From contig JALJCS010000022.1 in the NCBI GenBank assembly GCA_023055355.1, forward strand, positions 7,363,001-7,427,000: a DNA stretch of 64,000 bases, in the 5' to 3' direction. The stretch comes from Agelaius tricolor. Taxonomy: Eukaryota; Chordata; Aves; Passeriformes; Icteridae. A model generated the notes under the pieces. It was not told where the DNA came from. It ran no database searches and saw nothing but the letters and a program-made list of their open reading frames with translations. Positions 26,291-38,589 of the stretch are shown here, piece after piece (within the stretch, counting starts at the first letter, position 1; the number at the start of each line of letters is the position of its first letter). Both the position numbers and the translations under genes were made by a program.

Positions 26291-28088
26291 TCTGAGCACT
26301 GCCCTCACTCATCCATTTTAAAAGGGAAGGCAATGGAACGACCATGAGCATCTGCTTTTTGTTAAGTGCCTTAAAATGTTCAGGACTTTCTGTTAACAAT
26401 ACGTGTGTGCACGTGTGCATTGTGAGTACTGGCATGGTTACACAGAGACAAAAGGCTGAAAGCCTCAAAAGGGTGAAAACACTTCAGGTAAAAAGTGACT
26501 CTTCCTGCAATTACAGACAGGCAAAGGCTACAATAAAGTAACAGTGAAGCAGCCTTGCACAAAAAGGTAAAAGAAAGCGGTTATCTGAGCACCCACCCTG
26601 CATCCATCCCTCCCTGCCCCTGTTTCCTTTGCACATTTCAAGCCCAACATATCAACTCCCACAGTTGTGTGGTGGTGCACCCAAGTCCCACTAAATCATG
26701 GCATGATTCAGAGGGTAGTTCTTTTCTTTTAAAATAATCCACTCTCGAACAGCTGTGATTTGGATTAATTAGTGAATTTCGCATTTTTGGCACAATCTGC
26801 TCTCCAGAAGTGCCACTGAAATAAAAAATTAAAGCATTCACTCCCTTCTCTAATCCTGTAGCTGAATTTTGCAGGTGCACAGATGCATCCTTAGAACTGG
26901 CAGGGCTGCAATTGTAGTGAACTTGCTGCAGTACTTGTCTCAGTTCCTTTCTAGCACTGACAATACTATTTAGAATAAAAATATGTAATTCTTTTTTAAT
27001 TGTGGAATCAAATCTAGCAAGGCGAGTATTTTAAAAAAACCCCAGGTTATGGTGTATTGTGGCTTTGATAGGCAGCTATTCCTCAAGAATTTAGCTAGAA
27101 CCACACACATAATGTGAAAATTTTCACCCAAATAATTAATGTTTTAGATCTTTTTTAATATGAAATGTAAGACAACTTCAACTTTAAGCATAGCTGCTAG
27201 CAATGTCTATGACAACCTATTTTTATTTTCATTAGAATAAAAGCCTTTAGAAGTCTGTAGAAAGGTGTGCAAATTCACTACTCTCATCCCTGTTTAATAA
27301 TTCTGGAGGCATTTTAATTTCTAAAAAAAAAAGTGAAGTATCATACAATTTGGATTACTGGCATTTTATTTTCTAAGACAAGCGTATTTTTCAACAGATT
27401 TAAGTCATGACCGAAAAAAAAAAATCCAATTGGTCTCATTTACAGATCTCCATTAGCTAAGCTAGACCTTGGTTTGTCCTGTCAGCTTCCTAAATGTTAT
27501 TAAAAGGCCCCTGCAAAATGGATCTTAAAACTCAATACTTGTGAAAGACTTTGATGTAGCATCCAACATTCATTCTCCCCTTGCTGAAGTGAGTGAGGGA
27601 AAGAAAAATCACCCCTTCTCAGAAATACTATCAGTGAAACCCTGACAGTAATTCTCTTTAATGGGTTATCCTACAGTGGACCATACTTTAATGGATGGTA
27701 TTAGAGTGGCCTTCCTCATATCCCTGATTTACACGTGAATGATGCTCTCACAAACAGCCACACTGTAATTAATGAGCTATTCAAAAAAGCACAGAAACTC
27801 CTGTAAGAGATCTCTGCAGAATCATGGCATTGTTTGAAAGGTGCCTTACTTTTACTGCCCTGATCCCACCACACCAACAGGAATTTCTCCACTTGCCAGG
27901 CAGTACCAACTGGAAATCAAAAGCAACTTCCTAATATCATCTGCATATATGGCCTGAAATTTGAGAAGTAAGAAGCATGGAGGATTTTTTTCTATCACTG
28001 AAAAAAATTTCTTACACACAAAAAAGTACTGTGAATGTTAGATGTTTAACAATTATAACCCCAGTAAAACAAAACCGTGCCTATAATG

Positions 28089-28128
28089 ACCAGATTATGC
28101 AAATGATTACCAGATTATGAAAACTGTA
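28089..28128. repeat. Imperfect 20-bp tandem duplication with octamer motif
   Basis: Two adjacent copies share ACCAGATTATG. The first carries ATGCAAAT at 28097-28104, the classic POU-family octamer; the second has ATGAAAAC at the same place. Confidence 0.75.
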
Positions 28129-31100
28129 TTCACAGGATATAATCCTTCTTTGTTTCATCCCACAAATTCTTCACAGAAGGACAGAAGGCTCAAATTTTTG
28201 TTTACATTTAATAAACTGGAAAATAAAAACAGATGAATGCTAATAATGTCAGTAATGCAGATCAACATCGCTTTGGGTATATTTTGGAATGTTTCCATAC
28301 TAAGCTGGAAGTAGCTTTAGAAGCTTAGTTGTGACTAGTCTGCCTACTTTTTGAAGAATTAAATTGTGGTAGACTGGATAGTTCAGGGGATTATTAATGG
28401 GACATACAGCCTGAAATTCCAAGGTAGCTTGTTTAATCTAGCTCAGGTCAATACTGACAACTATTCTGCAGCAGTTTTGAAATTAGGAGGTGGTTCTGAA
28501 GCACTTCTTCTCTAAACAGGACAGGTTCAATGCACAAAAGTGGCACTAATTTGCACCTCAGGCAGATCACCTCATCAGACTGGGGAATTAATGAGGTATA
28601 GGTTTATAATATCACAAAGCATGCAGAATGTTTTCCTATGCCCTCCACTTCCTTTTCTGTGAGATGAGCTGCTGTGTTAAAAAGGGACAGTCCCACCCTA
28701 GCCTCAGATTTTTCTAAATCTACTGCAAATGCTACAAGAAAAATCTTGAAAGTGCCTTGTGCTACCAAATTTTAATATCCTTTGGTGGAACTCAAGAGAG
28801 ATTATAAAATTTCACCTAGAAAAACATCTTAGGAATGCTATCTGAAGAGAATCTTGATTGATGATGGTTGGCAGCAAATATTTCTCTGAATGTATAATGG
28901 TTTTATTAATAGCTCTGGACTGAGCTGAAGTAGAAAACAGGGCAATTGACGGGTGTTTTTTTGTGATCTACCTACTCAGATGCATCTAATCCCTCAGTAG
29001 CATCAGCTTTGTCTTCCTAGCAAGTTTCAGTGTCAATACATTGCCATCAAGTATCTAGAGGAAGCACTAAAAACAAATTACAACAAGTGTGTGTGCCAAC
29101 CATGGCAGCAGTCTGGTTTCTTGTGTTACTCCTGCCTACAGATCAGAGGGTGGAAAGTCACAAGGATGACAGCATTGCTAGAAACAAAAGATGGGTGTGA
29201 TGCAGACAGTACCTTCTGTATATTAACATTTGCTATTGTGTCTGGACACCAGTGCTGATACTGCACTACTGAGCTGTCCCAGTCAGAAGTGAATCAAATG
29301 GGCTGAAATGCCATGTTCAGTGGCCAAGACAGGCCAAGCCTCTCTAGTGACTGAGAGCAGCACCCTCAGAAGGATTTGGGATATCACTGTGCTGCTCCCA
29401 TCCAGTGACTGCAGGAGACATGCCACTGCTGAGGGGCTGGGCACAGATGGATGGAGCTGCACTCCAGCAAGCTCTGCACAGAACAAAGGGCAGCAGATGA
29501 TGAACAGGGGCTGCAGAGCACATGTGAGCAGATGTGTCTCGCTGGCCTGCAGATGATGTGGAGCTGAAGCTTTGCCATTTGCTCTCTCTAAATGTCCATG
29601 GAACACCAGGGTCCAGTCCCCTGTTACACAAGCCAAGCCAACTGGCATTTTAGGGGCTGTCCCTGTGACATGGACCCACTTCAGCTCCCAGAGAGCAGAG
29701 CTCTCTCTCTCACTGAGGGCACTTACCAAAGAGCTGCACTGGTACTAAATATAACATGAGCCACCAGCCTGAAGGTGAAAAGCCGCTGCCTAATTAATTA
29801 TTCCTAGGTATTCTCATTAAGCTGTTCTCTGGGTATAGACAGACTGTGTTTTTTATCTAAACCTGTTTAGTTGTGCATATAACAATCTGAATTTCTTCTT
29901 GCATTTGCCCATGACTGAGTCCTTAGGAATAATCAGGAAACCTTAATCAAAATTAACACAAACTCTTGATGAGAGCAGGATTCTGCAAACAGTTGCAAGA
30001 ATTTCTCAAAGTTCAAAACCAATATGAAAAAAGGGATAATTATTTTCCACTGCATTTGCATTTGGATTCTGAAACTGTATACATGCAGCCAGGTCCCTGC
30101 AGGAACAGACCCCAGAATTCACCCTGAGGACCAGACAATGGCAGTGCATGTGTGACTGAGGTGTGCAGAACAGCACTCCAGCACAGGAATCACCACAGAC
30201 CAGGCAAGATCCATGCAACTGTTAATGCACTACTTTTCCTAATGAAGGTAAGCCTTTGTAAAAACCATCCTGAATACCATCAGAACACTTCTGATCAAAC
30301 CATCTTTTTTACATTTGCAGGCACAAATTTAGGAATGGGTTTTCAGATTCTAGTAACTGCTTTGCTTTTGTCTGTGCACACCTGATTTATATGCCCATTT
30401 ATCCAACTCTCTGCACAAATTAGGTACTTAGGGCTGCAGGTAGCTTTTTAGAGCCTGCCTGGTACATGCCCTACCTGCCACACACATAAAAAATTCAAAT
30501 GCACACATTTCAAATCTGAGGATGAATTCAGAACATCCAAATGTTTAGGGTCATGTGGTAATGTATAACTTGCCTTGAATCAGAGGTTTCTTGAGGCTTC
30601 TGAAAATGTCAATCTGGAAAACTATAGCACCATGTAATGCAGTATTTAATAAATTACTGCTTGAATTCCTAATTCTGCTTTAAGAAAGACATGAGGGAGG
30701 ATAATCCTATAATTCTTTAGGAAGCATGCTGAGTGAACCTATGAAAAATATTCTGTGTTAAGCACATCAGTCTGTTTACCCGTGACTCATAAACAGAGCT
30801 AAACACGCAGGAGGGCTTAACCTGAGGTGGGATTATTGGGCCAAGTTCACTGACTGGAACAGGATTTGGTGTGAAATAGTCAGGCTCTCCTCCAAAGTAC
30901 TGACTAAAATAAACATTTTGCACTCCTATTGATTTTGACAGCAAGGGGCTCAAATGGGTGTCTCATGTTCTGGAACTCAACAGCAAATTCAAAAATGCTG
31001 TAGAGTAGATGGTTTGATGCAACATAAAGATCTATTATTCAGGTAAAACAGCTAATTAGGAGTCATGGGCATAAAAAGTAGGAGATAAAGGGTGTGATTT

Positions 31101-32130
31101 ATTCCCAGTATTTGATTACTAATGTACAGTGAAGACTGGAAGTAAAATGAGCAGAAAGGGTAAAAAGAGAACAGAAATTTCTCTTCAGCTGTTTTGTTGT
31201 AAATAAATATTTTTATTAAGAGTATAGATTAGTCAAATTTGTTAAAAGATTGTGTTTAATTTTCTGTCCTATAAACTTGGTTTGATTACTTGAAAAATTA
31301 ATGAATGCTATGGAAAAGGTTCCAAATTTCAGCTCTTCAACATTGTACTATTTTTGCAGCTACGCTGTCTCGTAAGCAATATATGGGTTAGAATGATTAC
31401 TTATTATTGCACTATAATTTCCACTGGGCTTTTCTATATTTCATTTGCTGGTGGTAACACAGAATAAACTATTCCTAGAAAGTCTTCTTTATTATTCCTG
31501 AAATGATTTTGATCATATCTACCACATGGCAACTGAGAGTCTGGGTAGTTTATTTTTTAAAAATGTAAAGTCTCTGGGTTACACAGAAATATCAAAGAAT
31601 GGTGTGCATACATGTAAGGGGTAATGGATAATTACAATGTACACTTAAGGATAATTGCAATATACACAACTGTGGAGTTATTCCCTTTTTACAAGTGTAT
31701 AAACAAAAGCAGAATTTGATTAGGTCGTGTGATTGCCTCTTTAAAATCAAATTACTTTATATGCATAAACATACTTCAGGTACTTGGGTTTGCTGTTGGC
31801 AGAGGAAGGCAATGCATCCTCCTTAATCAAGGATAAGGAAGCAGGGTTGATTCAGACATTTCACCCAAACCAGAATGCAGACTTACTCCAATCTCAGCTG
31901 CACCCCAGTATGGCCACAACTCCAGGATTATACAGGTCAACACCCTTCCAGCTCAGTCTGGTGCAGATTTTGGTGGGTTTTTTTTTTTCCCTGAATCTGC
32001 ATTTAGCCATTATATAATGAGAGGAAAATACAGAAAAATAACATAAATAAGTTTCATAGCAGATTCAGTCTATGAGGCAGTTGAGTGTCCAAACATTACA
32101 GAATGGATCTTCAAGAAAAGAGGACAAAAT

Positions 32131-32240
32131 AACCCAAACCCACAAGGAAAGAAAACAAACAAACAAACAAAAACCACACAAAAAGAAAAAAAAAACCAAA
32201 AAAACAACAAAACAAACCAACCAACCAAACAAAAACAGAC
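32131..32240. repeat. A-rich (CAAA)n-like simple repeat
   Basis: About 110 bp of AAAC/AAAAC/ACCA repeats on the plus strand; degenerate low-complexity sequence. An ORF rich in Lys, Thr and Asn crosses it but is a composition artefact. Confidence 0.9.
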
Positions 32241-35130
32241 AGGAAAAGGATCTAATGAAGACTAATGGCTAACTGGAAGTGAAGTTTCAGATGTTTCAGG
32301 TGTAGATATGCCAGTGAGCATAAGAGCATGAACTCCAATCAACACTTTTCTGTAGGACTGGACAAAATGTGATCAACCACTTGTCCCAGAAAAGAGCACA
32401 GGTTTGCTGTGCTCTAGGAAATAGATAGCTCATCTATGGAAATAAGATAGTGTCCAGTAGTATCTGCAAGGCTTCAAGAGCCACCAAGGATGACAGCAAA
32501 TGAGAAAATTACAGAAATGTCAATGTAGTTCCCATCTGTGAGCTCTTCTCTACCCACTCATGTACCCAGGGAGGGGCAGGCAACCCCACACGCCTGCTCC
32601 AGGATCCAGGAACATTTCTCCCACCTCTGGGGATTTCAGGGAACCAGAGACAAGGCAAACCCCTTGACCCTGCAGCAGGATTGTGCACAACTCATCAGGT
32701 CCCTCTCTGTTAGTGAGCCTTCACCTCCAGGGAATGAGGAGTTGTACAACAAATTGCTGCTCTGCTCCCCGAAACTCTCACCCCCTCTGCACCACCCCCT
32801 CCAAGAGAGAGAAAGCAGGTAATTCATACAACTCTCTGCATCTGTGACTAAAATGCTCCATTACCCAGAATTATTCAGCCTCCACACTGTCATTTGTCCT
32901 AAGCCATCATACTACAAAACAAAATTGTCAATACCACTTCAATAAAAGTGTTTAAAAGTACATTTCAATTATAGAAGTCTTGTGAATTCCTTCTGCTTAC
33001 CTAGGAAAGAACAATTATTTGCAAAAATGGCAGAACTGATAAAGATTTAATGTGTTAAATTCTGATCAATTCTGGCAACTGCTGAGCTATTTTCATACCT
33101 TAGCAAGAAACATCTCTCTATTGACAACTGTATTCATTATCTCATATATTTATATCTGATAAAGCCTTTTACTTTGGTTTTCCTCATGAATCTTTGTGGA
33201 TACATTTTTTGAGGATAACCTAATGCATTAACATCATTTATAATAGTAAAGTATTTACTGTTTCTGAAGCACTCAAATATACTATGTGGTTTTCAGAACA
33301 AGTAGAGGCTATAAAATGATAGCTGCACTGAAGTTAACAGCAATTAATTGGGCTTTTAAGGCCAAGACTACCTTTTCATGAGGAGTTTCTGGAATAACTA
33401 GTATGATGAGATTTTGGTGTATAATAAGGACTGCTTGAGAGCTATTTCTGTTAAAAAAAAAAAGAATTCAAGATTTCAAGGCTTCTACTCTTGACTTCTG
33501 TTCTATTAAAAACCTGGTGGAAAAACCCCTTTTGCCTACTCTTGCTTGACAATAGGATGAGCCTGCTGGCATAACCAGAGCTTCTTTCACTCCAGCAAGT
33601 AGAGATGGGAGCAGAGCCATGACTAAAACCTAATATTTGCTAATAGCAAACAATATGTCTTAAACAAAGCACTTTGTCAGGTCCCATAAAGGCACAATAT
33701 ATCCTGAATTCTACTTCCAAAGATAGTATGATTAAACATGTACCATCACAATGCAATGACCTAGAATTTTTATTGGTGGTAGTTATGCCTTAAAATTAAT
33801 TTATAATACTGTACTCCTTTTTATGGCTGTTTTTTGCAGACTATAGTGAGCTATCTGTTTTAAAAGGGAAATACATGATGGACTAGGTATTTGACTGAGA
33901 ACTAGAGTTGGCTGACATTAGGAATACCTTCAATATGATGAAGAACCACATAAAGTAATAACAAGGGCTATGAGGAGTTTGATTTGGCTTATCTGATGAA
34001 ATCCAATTTTCTGATTCTGGTTTATTCTAGCACTTTGTATTTCTGTTGTATTCTTCTAAGAGGATACTCATGTGAAACACAGAAACAACTGTAGCTTACG
34101 GGAACACTGCAAATGCAAATCTGGTATTAGTAGCAATAATTTGCACAATTCTTTCTGAGGATAAAGACTATAATATCTCCCAAAAAATTTTCAATTTTCT
34201 GTAAAAGTCTGTAGTGCATTTTCACAAAGCTGCATTTTTTTAAGTCGTTAAATTGGTTTTTAGTAACCTCATACTCATTTTCAATTGAACAATTATTAAA
34301 CTATAAAACAAAATTGCACAATTCCTAAAACTGTAGTCTGGAGTTTTACAGTCTGCTATAAAGTGCTGTATTATTATAATACACTAAAGATGCTCAGACT
34401 ATTAAAACTTTTTTTTTAAATGAACCATAAAATATTTTATCATTGATGAAATAATTCTGAAGCATTATGCTCTTCAGCAGTATACATGCACAATATTTTG
34501 GTCTCATGAAAAGTATGCTAATCAAAAACCCACAGTTTAAACTATAATTCTAATGTGCAACATAAACCATGTCACTGTCTTTCAGGAAGAGTTTATTACA
34601 CCCAATTTCAAGCATTAAAAATCAGAGTATTGATCATTAAATATAAGGTCCAGTCTTACAGAGAGATCTCCATGCCAAAGAAACTGAGTGTTAAGCACTG
34701 GTGATAACAACAGAGATGTTGTTCCTGTTGTAAAGTTTTAACTCCACAAATTTATTTCACTCCACAAATCACAACTGATCTTGTAAGGGGGCCTGATGTT
34801 CAACTCAGAAGTTCAACCAAGCCTGGTAGATGAGAACAACTTTTTCCTGACTACTGATGGCTGATGTCTCGTAGCAGCACTGATGTGTCTGAGCTATCAG
34901 GTTTGATCCTTGGCCACACCCTCTCACTGTTCCTCTCTCTTCAAAAGAGAGGCAAAGACTCCCTGCACACTTAGACATTCATCAGCTGTATGAACCACAT
35001 CTTTAACTTCAGCAGGATTTCAACAAACTTGAAAACAAGCTATCCTGTGTGGTCCTGCAATTCTTTGGCAAAGAAGGTGAAAAGCTCAGTCTAGCTCTGA
35101 GTGGGAGCACCCACGCGACCATACCATGAA

Positions 35131-35148
35131 CACACACACGTGTGTGTG
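35131..35148. repeat. 18-bp perfect CA/TG palindrome
   Basis: CACACACACGTGTGTGTG is its own reverse complement. It sits just left of the LTR-like element. Confidence 0.9.
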
Positions 35149-35164
35149 CACATTTGTCACCGTC

Positions 35165-35572
35165 ATGTTTTCTGAAAAATTTCTTTGCCCAGGATTTTGC
35201 TCCTGGGAAGCTGAGAAGCCTGAGACAAAAATGAAAACAAGAATTATCTGACTTGCTTCTTCTGTGTTTTGCTCCTTTGGAATGTGTTTGGACATTGTTT
35301 ACCAACAGGTGATTGTTTCATTGCTTTCTGCTGTGAATTGTTTTGACTTAATGACCAATCAGTGCCAAACTGTGTCGAGGCTCTGGAAAGAGTCATGAGT
35401 TTTCTTTAGTATCTTTCTAGCCTTCTGTCTGTATCCTTTCTGTATTCTTTAGTACAGTTCAGTATTCTTTAATATAATACCGATAATAAAGTAATAAATT
35501 AGCCTTCTAAGAGCATGGAGTCAGATGCATCATTCCCTCATGCCATGGGGCACCCCACAAACACAACACACA
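35165..35572 (+). mobile_element. Probable solo LTR of an endogenous retrovirus, plus orientation
   Basis: About 400 bp that I recognise from memory as a frequent songbird LTR-like sequence; no database search was possible. Consistent features are a T-rich U3-like body and two AATAAA signals at 35485-35490 and 35493-35498. These are followed by about 75 bp of U5-like sequence ending near CACAAACACAACA. No internal coding region (gag, pol or env) flanks it, so it would be a solo LTR. It lies antisense to GFRA1 within the 22-kb intron. The left boundary is not resolved: a (CA)n/(GT)n palindrome at 35131-35148 obscures it, and I could not confirm a target-site duplication. Confidence 0.6.
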
Positions 35573-38478
35573 TTCCCTGCAAACCAGCCTGTGGCACTGG
35601 GAGCCACTGTCTGCACAGCAAGGCAGCTGGGCTGGGGCTGCTTTCCTGCCAGGAAACACCAGGATTTCCACACAGATTGAAAACCCCAACATGTCTGCAT
35701 GATGTTACCCTCACCTCCTCTGGATCTGGCAGTAAATGCAGTAAATGACCACAGTCTCAGGGAATTGCACATCCACGCTTTCTGAGCACCCACTCCAGCA
35801 TGGTGCTGAGGGCAACAAGGATTAACCTCCCTGAAACCAGTGTCAACAAAATCAATGGACAAAGCAGTATCTGTTGTGGCAAAACAGAACTTCATTTAGT
35901 GCTCCCTGAATTAGAGGTGTAAGACTAAAGATGAAACTTTAAAAGTTAGCCCTGTCAGATCTTAATCTGTATACACAAAGCACTCAAGACTTCTTTAGGT
36001 ACAAGGGACTTGCCCTAAAGCAAATTAAAGACATTGCTTTTTAGCAGAAAAGCTGCCAATAAGTGTTCTCTAAATCACTCTTACCAGCAGGCTGACCCCA
36101 TTATGTCAGCTAATCTTGGAAATACAGGAGGTAGATTTAAATCTTTTCATAGAAAACATTAAGTCTTTTTTTTTTTTCTCCTTTCTTTTGGTTCTGGCAC
36201 AGCATTGGGAGTTTTATATCGTTGTCCATCTTTTGCCCCAGACTATATCTTTCTGTGTAGTTGGAATGCCCAGAGGAAGAAGTCCAAGCAGGACCTTCCC
36301 AAGGGATAGAGCAGGCAAGGCATTTGAAAAATCAGTGCTTGTATATCACAAAAAGTTCCCAGGTTGTGTGAGGGAAGGGGGAAGGAGGGTGCCAGGTGTA
36401 TGGGTGAGTTAACAGCGGTGCTCAGGGGATAAAACAAGCCTTGTCCCCACCACAGTGCTCCATCTCAGCAGCTGTGCCATTCCCTCACCCACACACTGCC
36501 TGTGCTTCCTGCTTGTGCTCACCCACCACCCAATTACCAGCCCGTGGAGATCCACACCTGCTGTGGCCTGATCCTCAGAATGCTGCACAGGAGCTTTTAA
36601 CCCTCTCCAAACATCTACATAATGCTTTGAAAAATGGTATTTAGCACCTGGGAAGCAACATTAAGCAGTTAGAGAGGGTACTTAACCCACCAGATTAGCA
36701 GCTCCCTGCACAGTGCTGAAGGTCTGCACAGACAGATCTCCAGGGCAAAAGCAGAGTAATTCTCAGTCTCAGTCACACTCAATTCTTGCTCTCCTCAAGA
36801 GTAATGTGAGCCCTCTCTCCTGTTTTTGTCCTAGGATTCACCATTATAAGTATTTTTTTTAAATCACAAGTAGTACACGAATTTGTGGAAGAGCAGCTTG
36901 CATTATGGCCCACATCTGCTAAAAACACCCACTAATCTTACATGCCAATAGAAAGAATTGATATATTTAAGTATCCAGATTTCTCTTTCCCAATGTTCCC
37001 CACAAGATGTTTGATATTTTCAATTTCTATCTCATAGTTTTTAAATTTTGCTGCTGAGAGCACAACAATATTTACATACTGGACTTGTCTTCAGTCCAAA
37101 GGGTCATGGATCTCAATTATATCTCCCCATTGCTACATTCTTCAAAAGCACAAAAATCTTAATTTCTCTTTGAATGCTGGCTATCCAAAGCAAGAGCAAG
37201 ACATAATAAATATGAGAAAACAAAGTATAGAGCTAGCTAGCAAGACTTGGATGCATATATTTACTTAAATGTCCTTAACCATCTTGACTTCTACAATTTT
37301 TGTCTTTTGCAAAACATCCTTTAAAATATTATAGAAACCCCGTGTGGGAATCTGAGTTTTTTATTTATCTCTGCAATGACCCAGGAACAACTGGTCTAAT
37401 CTATCACTTGAGGTTCATTTCATTATCATCCTTCAGTTCTATCCATCTCTCCTAAATGCAAAGGCAGCCTTTTTTTGAAGAATACATGCTGTGAGTACAC
37501 ATCCAAACTCATTCTTTTGTCCCTTTCAAATAATCCAACACGATGGTTCAGGCAGTGGGGGTAGAACATGAGACTGGAAGACCAGAACCATTTTTTGACT
37601 GGCATACTGAATGCAAGTTATGACTGAAAATGAAGGATTAACATATATGTCAGTTAAATAGAAAACATCAGAGTGAAGCCACCAGAAAAAAAAAGATAGG
37701 GTTGGCAATTACTTAATAAAATCTGCCTGCATAAGGAACATGCTGCTGGGATTCATCTTCCTTTTTGTTCACAATACTTTATGTTATTTTTATATGGTGC
37801 TAAGGATTCTTTGCAAGATGTCAAGCCCTTCAAATATACTTAAATTTAGCATTTTGTATAAACCTAACTACTGTTTACTGTGTTTAGCAAATTCTGTTAG
37901 AAGTCAGGTTTGTAAAAAGAGTTTAAAGGATTCTTGAATAAATCAAGCATCTTCCTGGCAAAGATAGAATGCTGACTTAATTGAGGGACAGAAAAAAAGA
38001 GTATCTCACACAATCCATGTATATGTAAACATAAAGCAAGCAGATTTCAGAAATAAACATTTTGCTGTATTGATTTGAAGTAAGATAATACCCCACAATA
38101 GGATGAATTGCAAATTCTCATAGCAATGATAAGTTCAAATGAAGAACAACTTCTAAGCAGCATCACTAAAATAAACATTATTTTAAATTCCAAATCTTCA
38201 ACAGGTTTTTGAAGTAAATATTGAGTACAGGTAAACAAAATTATCTCGTATTTTCTTCAAGCATTCCCCACCTTTCAGATTCCCAGGTTTGCTTGTGCAG
38301 GAGAACACGGCACAGCAACAAAACCATGGGTGCACTCCTGCTCCTCACACGACCATTCTGAACAAGTCAGAGAGAAATGTATCAAAAATTGCTCAGTCAG
38401 TGCTGCTCCTGGCAGATTGGGTTAGTGCCCTGTATTTTACAGCCCCGGGAGGTTGGTATTGCTCATTTCTGTGCCATA

Positions 38479-38589
38479 TTATACTAATCAATCACTTCCT
38501 GCTCTTTCTTCCATTGCTGTATTTCTTTCTCTGGCAATTTATACTAATCAATCACTTCCTGCTCTTTCTTCCTTTGCTGTATTTTTTAA
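38479..38589. repeat. 60-bp tandem duplication
   Basis: Copy 1 spans 38479-38538 and copy 2 starts at 38539, exactly 60 bp later. The first 45 or so bases of the two copies match apart from a two-base difference (CCATTG against CCTTTG), and then copy 2 runs out. The near identity suggests a recent event. Confidence 0.95.

Noticed and set aside
25623..26468. 281-codon minus-strand ORF as a protein-coding gene
   Set aside because: Low-complexity composition, no known domain, long frames on the opposite strand as well, and a GC-richer patch that explains the lack of stops.
29283..29729. 148-codon minus-strand ORF
   Set aside because: GC-richer intronic patch with overlapping ORFs in several frames; no domain.
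32072..32272. Lys/Thr/Asn-rich ORF
   Set aside because: It simply translates an A-rich simple repeat.
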